DNA of 9,946 nucleotides from Aquifex sp. (GTDB lineage Bacteria > Aquificota > Aquificia > Aquificales > Aquificaceae), in NCBI GenBank assembly GCA_015487405.1, contig WFPV01000067.1:1-9946 (forward strand), written 5' to 3'. The notes under the pieces were generated by a model. It searched no databases, was not told the DNA's origin, and saw only the letters and a program-made list of their open reading frames with translations. Made by a program: the position numbers and the translations under genes. Positions 5,033 to 9,946 of the stretch are shown here, one piece after another (the first letter of the stretch is position 1; the number at the start of each line of letters is the position of its first letter).

Positions 5033-6347
5033 TGGTCGTATCCTTTTCATAGTTGTTTTCTTCTTTTTTCTTTCCCAAATATTCCTCTTTATAAAGCACG
5101 TTTTTCCCTTTTTAATAGAATATCACCCCAACGCCTTACTTATCTGTAAAGAGCCCTATAAGGGGTGCGAACTTCTGAAGAGGGATAAATTGAGGTTCTT
5201 TTACGACACCACCACATCGCGTCTTCGTCCTTTATCGGAACTCTTTTTATATCCTAAAGATTACGAGCCTTTAGAGGAGGGTTACGCAAGGACTAAATTC
5301 GAAGGAAGCGAGGTTATCGTAGTTCCCTACAGGGAGGTTTTCTGGAAAGAGCTGTTAAGAAGATTGAATAAAAACATAAAACTCTTCGTTGTATTTATAT
5401 TTAGTTTATTCATTCTTGCATTTCTCTCTAACCTGAACCACAAGAAGCTAAAAGAGAAGAAGCTCATATACACCTTGATAGTTACCTCGGGTATTCTTCT
5501 TGTTATCGTTGCTATAAAAAAATTTAGTAGTGGTTCTTCTTCTCCGGTGAGATGGTTATTCGGAACAAGTATTCAACCTTCGGAGTTTTCCAAAATAGTT
5601 CTTATTCTCTTCCTTGCTCACTATATATCGGACAAAGGCTCGTTAACCAAGTGGATAAATTTCCTGTGGGTCATGTTTATAATTCTCGCGCATGCCGGAT
5701 TACTTATCCTTCAGCCTGACCTCGGAATGGCTTTCTTTGTTCTGTTACTCAGCGTTACGCTTATATGGATTGGCGGTGTAGCGAAAAGGATACTCTTTAT
5801 AAGTGGCTTTATTTCACTTGCCTTCGTAGGAGGAACCTTTTACCTTTTCCTTTCAAAACACGTAGGAAAGAGATTGCAGAGCTGGCTTGACCCCTTTGCG
5901 GACCCCTACGATGGTGGATACCAGATAATTAAATCCCTTCAGGCTATAACCAAGGGTGGCCTTTTAGGTGAAGGGTTAGGTAAGGGGCTTCACGCTGCAA
6001 CCCACATAAGGGAGTCGGACACCGATTATATAATCAGCCTGATTATTGAAAACGTTGGTCTTATAGGCTTTGCAGTGATTTTGTTCTTACAATTGATACT
6101 TATACTGAGACTCCTCAAGATCTCTACTTACGTGTACGGTATGTTCGAGAGACTCGTTATTATAGGTGTAGCCCTGAATATCGCTTATGCCGTACTCGTT
6201 AACTACGCTATGGCTTTCAATTTGATTCCCCCCAAGGGTATAGCCCTACCCTTTATAAGTTACGGACTTAGTAATTATCTTTCCCACATAATAGGACTCG
6301 GGATAGTAGGTTCTATATACCGAAGGTATCTCAGTGTATTAAACTAA
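5004..6347 (+). CDS. ftsW: SEDS-family peptidoglycan polymerase (FtsW/RodA type)
   Basis: This 447-aa multipass membrane protein belongs to the SEDS family, which polymerises lipid II into glycan strands together with a class B PBP. About ten membrane helices are visible, including 13-36, 124-142, 154-173, 240-258, 264-283 and 408-436. Family motifs are RWLFGTSIQPSEFSKI (183-198), QPDLGMAF (237-244), LDPFADPYDGGYQIIKS (295-311), which holds the likely essential extracytoplasmic Asp (Asp300), GLLGEGLGKG (319-328), ESDTDYI..LI.E..GLIG (337-355) and PPKGIALPFISYG (409-421). Two things are odd. The loop between helices 1 and 2 is about 87 residues (37-123) with Cys48 and Cys56. The usual SYGGSS is SYGLSN (419-424). 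FtsW and RodA cannot be firmly separated; the 'LPFISYG' ending leans to FtsW. The gene overlaps rpiB by 29 bp and lies 8 bp before argG. Confidence 0.88.
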   Translation: MKFVERIYPDGRILFIVVFFFFLSQIFLFIKHVFPFLIEYHPNALLICKEPYKGCELLKRDKLRFFYDTTTSRLRPLSELFLYPKDYEPLEEGYARTKFEGSEVIVVPYREVFWKELLRRLNKNIKLFVVFIFSLFILAFLSNLNHKKLKEKKLIYTLIVTSGILLVIVAIKKFSSGSSSPVRWLFGTSIQPSEFSKIVLILFLAHYISDKGSLTKWINFLWVMFIILAHAGLLILQPDLGMAFFVLLLSVTLIWIGGVAKRILFISGFISLAFVGGTFYLFLSKHVGKRLQSWLDPFADPYDGGYQIIKSLQAITKGGLLGEGLGKGLHAATHIRESDTDYIISLIIENVGLIGFAVILFLQLILILRLLKISTYVYGMFERLVIIGVALNIAYAVLVNYAMAFNLIPPKGIALPFISYGLSNYLSHIIGLGIVGSIYRRYLSVLN

Positions 6348-6355
6348 ATAAAACC

Positions 6356-7555
6356 ATGGCAAAGAGGGTAATCCTTGCGTATTCTGGAGGACTTGACACT
6401 TCCATAATAGTCCGCTGGCTCACCGAAAGAGGCTACGAGGTAATAACCTACACGGCGGATGTGGGGCAAGGGGAAGAGCTTACCGAGATACCCGACAAAG
6501 CGAGAAATGCCGGAGCGGTTGAGGCTATAGTGGAAGACCTCAGGGAGGAGTTTGCAGAGAGGTACTGTCTGCCTACGCTTAAAGCTTTGGCACTCTATGA
6601 AGGTAAATATCCTCTTTCTGCAGCTCTTTCAAGACCTCTGATAGCTGAAAGATTGGTGTATTATGCAGAAAAATTTAAGGCGGATTACGTAGCTCACGGC
6701 TCTACGGGGAAAGGAAACGACCAAGTGAGGTTCGAGCTCTCGGTTTGGGCTTTAAATCCCGATATAGAGGTTCTTGCTCCCGTTAGGGAATGGGAGTTCA
6801 AGTCAAGAGAGGAGCAGGTGGAATACGCCAAAAAGTTTAACATTCCCGTAAAGGCTACGAAAGAAAAGCCCTACTCCATAGATAGGAATCTCTGGGGAGT
6901 TTCTATAGAGTGCGGTCCCCTTGAGGACCCATGGCAGGAGCCTCCCGAAGACGCTTATCAGATAACGACCTCCCCCGAGAAAGCTCCCGATGAGTCCGAA
7001 TACGTAACCGTCGGTTTTGAAAAGGGAAGACCCGTTCAACTGAACGGAGAGACCTACAAATCTCTTGCACAGCTAATAGAAAAACTTAACGGAATAGGAG
7101 CTAAGCACGGCGTCGGAAGGATAGATATGGTGGAAAACAGACTTGTGGGGATAAAGAGCAGGGAAATCTACGAAGCTCCAGGAGCTGTAATTTTATACGA
7201 GGCATACAGAGACTTACTTTCTTTAACTACAGACAGGTTCACATTCCACTACTTCTTAAATCACGTTCCCCACGAATACGCAAAGCTCGTTTACGAAGGA
7301 CTTTGGTTTACACCTCTCAGGGAAGCCTTGGACGCCTTCACCAACAAGATATCCGAGCTCGCAACGGGAGAGGTCAGGTTAAAACTCTACAAAGGAAGCG
7401 TCCAGGTCGTGGGAAGACGTTCTCCCAACTCTCTCTACGTTGAGGAGCTTGCTACCTATTCCGAAAAGGACCAGTTTGACCAGATAGCTGGCAAACACTT
7501 TACGAGAGTTTGGGGACTACCCCTTAAGGTTCTCGGTAGGGTTAGGAGAAAGTAG
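6356..7555 (+). CDS. argG: Argininosuccinate synthase
   Basis: This 399-aa cytoplasmic enzyme condenses citrulline and aspartate with ATP cleavage to argininosuccinate, the penultimate step of arginine synthesis. The N-type ATP pyrophosphatase loop AYSGGLDTS (8-16) is at the N-terminus as expected. HGSTGKGNDQVRFE (114-127), SIDRNLWG (174-181), ECGPLEDPW (185-193) and the GRIDMVENRLVGIKSRE segment (254-270) are typical substrate-binding and tetramer-region motifs. The length matches the usual 395-410 aa form, with no sign of damage. It starts 8 bp after the SEDS stop with no Shine-Dalgarno sequence, so expression probably depends on the rpiB-SEDS transcript. There is no functional link to its neighbours, consistent with the mixed-function transcription units known in Aquifex-type genomes. 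Confidence 0.98.
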   Translation: MAKRVILAYSGGLDTSIIVRWLTERGYEVITYTADVGQGEELTEIPDKARNAGAVEAIVEDLREEFAERYCLPTLKALALYEGKYPLSAALSRPLIAERLVYYAEKFKADYVAHGSTGKGNDQVRFELSVWALNPDIEVLAPVREWEFKSREEQVEYAKKFNIPVKATKEKPYSIDRNLWGVSIECGPLEDPWQEPPEDAYQITTSPEKAPDESEYVTVGFEKGRPVQLNGETYKSLAQLIEKLNGIGAKHGVGRIDMVENRLVGIKSREIYEAPGAVILYEAYRDLLSLTTDRFTFHYFLNHVPHEYAKLVYEGLWFTPLREALDAFTNKISELATGEVRLKLYKGSVQVVGRRSPNSLYVEELATYSEKDQFDQIAGKHFTRVWGLPLKVLGRVRRK

Positions 7556-7592
7556 GAAGCTTTTTTCATTCCTCGTCTTTAACTTTATAAAT

Positions 7593-8663
7593 ATGAAAAT
7601 AGGAATATTAAGTAGGTGGAACGCAACCTGCGGTGTATCCCTACACGCCGAGATGGTGGGGAGGGAGCTCCTAAGAAGGGGATACGAGATTCTCGTCTTT
7701 GCTCCATACCTTGAGAGTGCTAACCGCTGGTGGCATCACAAGCTCATCAGACCGGACGAAGATTTCGTAATAAGGTGCTACGAAGAGATACCGCCTGAAG
7801 GCGGTGAGGGAAAACTGGATATAAATAAGGTTCTGGAGCACGATTTTGAATTCCTGATAGTTGAGAGCTACGAAAAGATTCCCTACCGAGGCGTGGAAAA
7901 GCTCGTAAAAATCCTAAAAGAAAAGGGAATTCCAGCAATAGCTGTAATCCACGAGGGGGCTTACGAGGAAATCAGGTATAAGGATATGAACCTCTTTGAG
8001 AAGGTCTGTGTATTTGACGAAAGGTTCGTAAAAGAGGTTCTAAAAGATAGAGTTAAGGAAGAAAAAATAGAGGTAATTCCCTATCCTTGCTATCCCGTTC
8101 GTGAGGGAAAGAGGAAGTTCGCCGAGGACGGCTTAATCCGGTTCTTCTCCTTTGGAAGACAACCGAAAGAAGAGTATTGTCCTTATTTGGAAACGCTTCG
8201 CGTATTAAGAAAATACATTCCTAACATTCACTACAAGGTTATAAGAGCGATTGAGCCCCTCCGCTTTCAGGAGGAGTGGTTTTCGCAAGAAGAAAGGATT
8301 TTAGATTACGAGGACATTATAAAGGAACTCCACAACACCGACATCCATCTGCTCCCGAAAGGAAACTCAAAGAGGGTAGTAGTTTCCTCCACACTATACC
8401 AAGTGCTGGGAAGCCTGACCTTGACCGTTGTTCCCGATAACCGCTTTTTTGAAACCTTGCCCCACGGAGAAGAGGCTCCCGTAATCTTTTATAAAGACGT
8501 GGAAGAGCTTATAAACAACTTGAAGGAAGTAATAAAGAACGGGGAATTGAGAGAAAGGATAAGGGAAAACGCGCGAAGGTTCGTAGAAGAGAACGACGTC
8601 AAAAAAATAACCGACAGGTTTGAAGGCTTAATCAAGTCTATTCTCGTAAAGGATGCTCATTAA
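7593..8663 (+). CDS. GT-B fold glycosyltransferase, GT4-like
   Basis: This 356-aa protein looks like a two-lobed GT-B glycosyltransferase. The N-terminal lobe opens with MKIGILSRW and CGVSLHAEMVGREL..RGYEILVFAP (13-38), the usual acceptor-side Rossmann pattern, with AVIHEGAYEE further on (117-126). The C-terminal lobe begins near FFSFGRQPKEE (184-194), followed by DIHLLPKGNSK (250-260), SSTLYQVLGS (265-274) and a charged terminal helix with ENARRFVEENDV (325-336). It lacks a signal peptide and membrane helix, so it is cytoplasmic or membrane-peripheral. The EX7E donor motif of typical GT4 enzymes is not evident in the SSTLYQVLGS segment. Donor and acceptor are unknown. It starts 37 bp after argG without a Shine-Dalgarno sequence, probably in the same transcription unit. 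Its final 36 bp overlap the 3' end of the GH130 gene on the other strand. Confidence 0.8.
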   Translation: MKIGILSRWNATCGVSLHAEMVGRELLRRGYEILVFAPYLESANRWWHHKLIRPDEDFVIRCYEEIPPEGGEGKLDINKVLEHDFEFLIVESYEKIPYRGVEKLVKILKEKGIPAIAVIHEGAYEEIRYKDMNLFEKVCVFDERFVKEVLKDRVKEEKIEVIPYPCYPVREGKRKFAEDGLIRFFSFGRQPKEEYCPYLETLRVLRKYIPNIHYKVIRAIEPLRFQEEWFSQEERILDYEDIIKELHNTDIHLLPKGNSKRVVVSSTLYQVLGSLTLTVVPDNRFFETLPHGEEAPVIFYKDVEELINNLKEVIKNGELRERIRENARRFVEENDVKKITDRFEGLIKSILVKDAH

Positions 8664-9677
8664 ATCGTCAAGCTTAATTTCTCCGAGGACCACGAAAGAG
8701 TCAGCTCCTCCGTAGGAAATTATCAACCTGTCCTCAATCCTTTGAATTCCACAAGGAAATACAACGAATGGTCTATCCCCGTATTGTTCGTAAATCTCCC
8801 TCGGTTCTAATATGTAGAAGGGGGTTACCGCTGTGAAAAAGCCCTCCTTATTCATAAGAACTGCAAAAACTCTATAGGCGGAAAGCTCCCTGTCTACTCC
8901 GTGGATTAAAACGAGATACTCGTCGTTCACCTTCACAGGAGGAGTAGCCCATCCTATCTTACTCTCAAAGGGAGCGGCCTCCATAACAGTTATGTTTTCA
9001 CCTATCTCTATCTCTTGAAGTTCCTCACTCTTTAAGACATTCTCGGGGACGTTGCAGACCGCGAGGTAAAACTTGTCGTTTAACATGTGAAGTCTATGAA
9101 AGAACATGAGCTTGTCCGACTTTACCATAAAGGCGTTCTTATCGCTTGCGACGAAGCTCCGAATCTCGTCAGGCATTCTGAAGACTGCTATCTTTTTCCA
9201 TTTTCCGTTTTCGTATCTCGCCGTAACCGGGAGGGTTCGCTCGGTTTTCACCTCAGGGTTGAAGTAAAAAACCGTCCTTCCCGTGTAGGTCATGTAAAGC
9301 TCTCCGTCTATTTCGTAGACTCTTGGGTCCTCCACACCCCAGAGGTCGTATCTCGTGGTAGGGTATACGGTCAGCTCCGCTTCGTATTTCTTTTGGGTGT
9401 TTTCGTATAATTCCTCCAAGGGGATATCAAACTCCGCTATGGCACTCGTGTAGGTGTAGTAGCCTATGATTATTCGGGCGTAAACTCTGAGTTTGTTTCC
9501 AAAGAGATGGATGGAGGGATTAAAGGCAACGCGAGGGACTTTTATGGGGTAGTTCTTAAGAGTGATATCATGCCCACATATTGCTTTGATTCTCTTTACA
9601 ATATCTTTCGTTTCAAAACGTCTTTTGTTTGCAATTTTATTTGAAATTTCATGCCATCTATCTCTCTGAGCTATCAT
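8628..9677 (-). CDS. GH130-family beta-mannoside phosphorylase-like protein
   Basis: This 349-aa protein matches the five-bladed beta-propeller family GH130, most of whose studied members phosphorolyse beta-mannosides to mannose-1-phosphate. Motifs in order are FNPSIHLFGNKLRVYAR (52-68), GVEDPRVY (114-121) with the likely catalytic Asp117 and phosphate-type Arg119, YMTYTG (128-133), ASDKNA (177-182), FFHRL (192-196), GWATPPV (242-248), LIHGV...AYRVF (257-271; His259, Tyr268), FVVFPCG (304-310) and SYGGADS (321-327). The retained Arg, Lys180, His259 and Tyr suggest a phosphorylase rather than a hydrolase, but this and the substrate are inference. The first 45 residues are a charged lead before the propeller. 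There is no signal peptide, so it acts in the cytoplasm. No Shine-Dalgarno sequence precedes the ATG. It is tail-to-tail with a glycosyltransferase and divergent from dapA across 43 bp. Confidence 0.87.
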   Translation of the reverse strand: MIAQRDRWHEISNKIANKRRFETKDIVKRIKAICGHDITLKNYPIKVPRVAFNPSIHLFGNKLRVYARIIIGYYTYTSAIAEFDIPLEELYENTQKKYEAELTVYPTTRYDLWGVEDPRVYEIDGELYMTYTGRTVFYFNPEVKTERTLPVTARYENGKWKKIAVFRMPDEIRSFVASDKNAFMVKSDKLMFFHRLHMLNDKFYLAVCNVPENVLKSEELQEIEIGENITVMEAAPFESKIGWATPPVKVNDEYLVLIHGVDRELSAYRVFAVLMNKEGFFTAVTPFYILEPREIYEQYGDRPFVVFPCGIQRIEDRLIISYGGADSFVVLGEIKLDDLMSILYENRLD

Positions 9678-9720
9678 AAGGCTAAAATTTTAATTAAGAA
9701 TTTCCGCACAGGAGGAAAGA
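9678..9720. promoter_or_regulatory. Divergent promoter region between GH130 gene and dapA
   Basis: The 43-bp gap carries the perfect AT-only palindrome TAAAATTTTA (9683-9692), giving a TAAAAT -10-like box on each strand. On the plus strand transcription would begin near 9695, leaving a short leader with the dapA ribosome binding site. On the minus strand it would begin just before the GH130 ATG (leaderless). No firm -35 was found. The promoter role is inference. Confidence 0.4.
9711..9715 (+). promoter_or_regulatory. Ribosome binding site of dapA
   Basis: GGAGG (within CAGGAGGAAAG) lies 5 nt before the ATG at 9721 and fixes the dapA start. It is one of only two strong Shine-Dalgarno sequences in the window. 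Confidence 0.8.
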
Positions 9721-9946
9721 ATGTTTAGCGGTTCTATAGTTGCACTCATAACGCCTTTCAGGAACGGGGAAGTGGATTACGAAGCTCTCGGAAAACTAAT
9801 AGAGTTCCACGTTGACAACGGAACGGACGCTATCCTCGTTTGCGGAACCACGGGAGAAAGTCCAACGCTCACCTTTGAAGAGCACGAGAAGGTTATAGAG
9901 TTCGCTGTCAAAAAAGCTGCGGGAAGGATTAAGGTTATAGCGGGAA
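9721..9946 (+). CDS. dapA: 4-hydroxy-tetrahydrodipicolinate synthase, N-terminal part
   Basis: The gene is cut by the right edge; 75 codons are visible. DapA condenses pyruvate with aspartate semialdehyde, the first committed step to diaminopimelate and lysine, and so also supplies peptidoglycan. The N-terminus MFSGSIVALITPF (1-13) and the CGTTGESPTLT segment (41-51), with Thr43-Thr44 of the catalytic relay and pyruvate-binding site, are diagnostic of the family. The Schiff-base lysine and the tyrosines lie beyond the edge, so other members of the DapA/NanA family are not fully excluded. The early motifs fit true DapA best. A strong ribosome binding site precedes the ATG, and the gene is divergent from the GH130 gene. 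Confidence 0.94.
   Translation, partial: MFSGSIVALITPFRNGEVDYEALGKLIEFHVDNGTDAILVCGTTGESPTLTFEEHEKVIEFAVKKAAGRIKVIAG

Noticed and set aside
7554..7575. AGGAA/TTCCT with T-run after argG as an intrinsic terminator
   Set aside because: The stem is only 5 bp and the T-run is in the loop rather than after the stem, so it is not a credible terminator.
7586..7591. TATAAA just before the glycosyltransferase ATG as its -10 box
   Set aside because: A start set by this box would fall inside the coding region, after the chosen ATG. Read-through from argG is simpler.
1..9946. CRISPR array, insertion sequence, phage genes or defence system
   Set aside because: No evenly spaced direct repeats, no transposase or integrase motifs, no terminal inverted repeats flanking a gene, and no toxin-antitoxin or nuclease pairing were seen. 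The DHH protein alone is not evidence of a defence system.

Overview
The window reads as a compact stretch of a hyperthermophilic bacterial chromosome, most likely an Aquificota member close to Aquifex aeolicus. That assignment rests on recalled protein sequences and style, not on a search. Supporting signs are Lys/Glu-rich proteins, frequent AGA/AGG (Arg) and ATA (Ile) codons, very tight gene packing, and biosynthetic genes of unrelated pathways placed side by side. No phage, plasmid, insertion-sequence or CRISPR signature is visible.

Layout. Positions 1-249 are apparently noncoding but hold a GC-rich 12-bp-stem hairpin (77-118) and a perfect 15-nt palindrome (202-216). A small secreted DsrE-like protein follows (250-759, +). 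Next come two minus-strand genes 9 bp apart: an M24 Xaa-Pro peptidase (752-1816) and aroA/EPSP synthase (1826-3121). Divergent from aroA is a DHH/DHHA1 phosphoesterase (3162-4115, +). It is followed tail-to-tail by tRNA-Ser(UGA) (4121-4213, -) and a small acidic protein of unknown function (4229-4537, -, GTG start). Then comes a plus-strand run: rpiB (4571-5032), an FtsW/RodA-type SEDS polymerase with an enlarged first extracytoplasmic loop (5004-6347), argG (6356-7555) and a GT-B glycosyltransferase (7593-8663). A GH130 glycoside phosphorylase-type protein (8628-9677, -) meets the glycosyltransferase tail-to-tail with a 36-bp overlap. Finally dapA (9721 onward, +) runs off the right edge.

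Functionally the window is mostly housekeeping: aromatic (aroA), arginine (argG) and lysine/diaminopimelate (dapA) synthesis, pentose phosphate metabolism (rpiB), peptidoglycan polymerisation (SEDS), peptide turnover and short-nucleotide hydrolysis. dapA and the SEDS protein both feed the cell wall, but no obvious multi-gene novel system is present. The least explained parts are the 5' hairpin region, the secreted DsrE-like protein, the SEDS loop expansion, the acidic GGG-ended protein, and the glycosyltransferase/GH130 pair.

Two architectural themes stand out. All three divergent gene pairs are separated by only 33-43 bp, and each gap contains an AT-only perfect palindrome that could act as a -10 box on both strands. 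Only the secreted DsrE-like gene and dapA have strong Shine-Dalgarno sequences; the other starts have weak or no recognisable ones.
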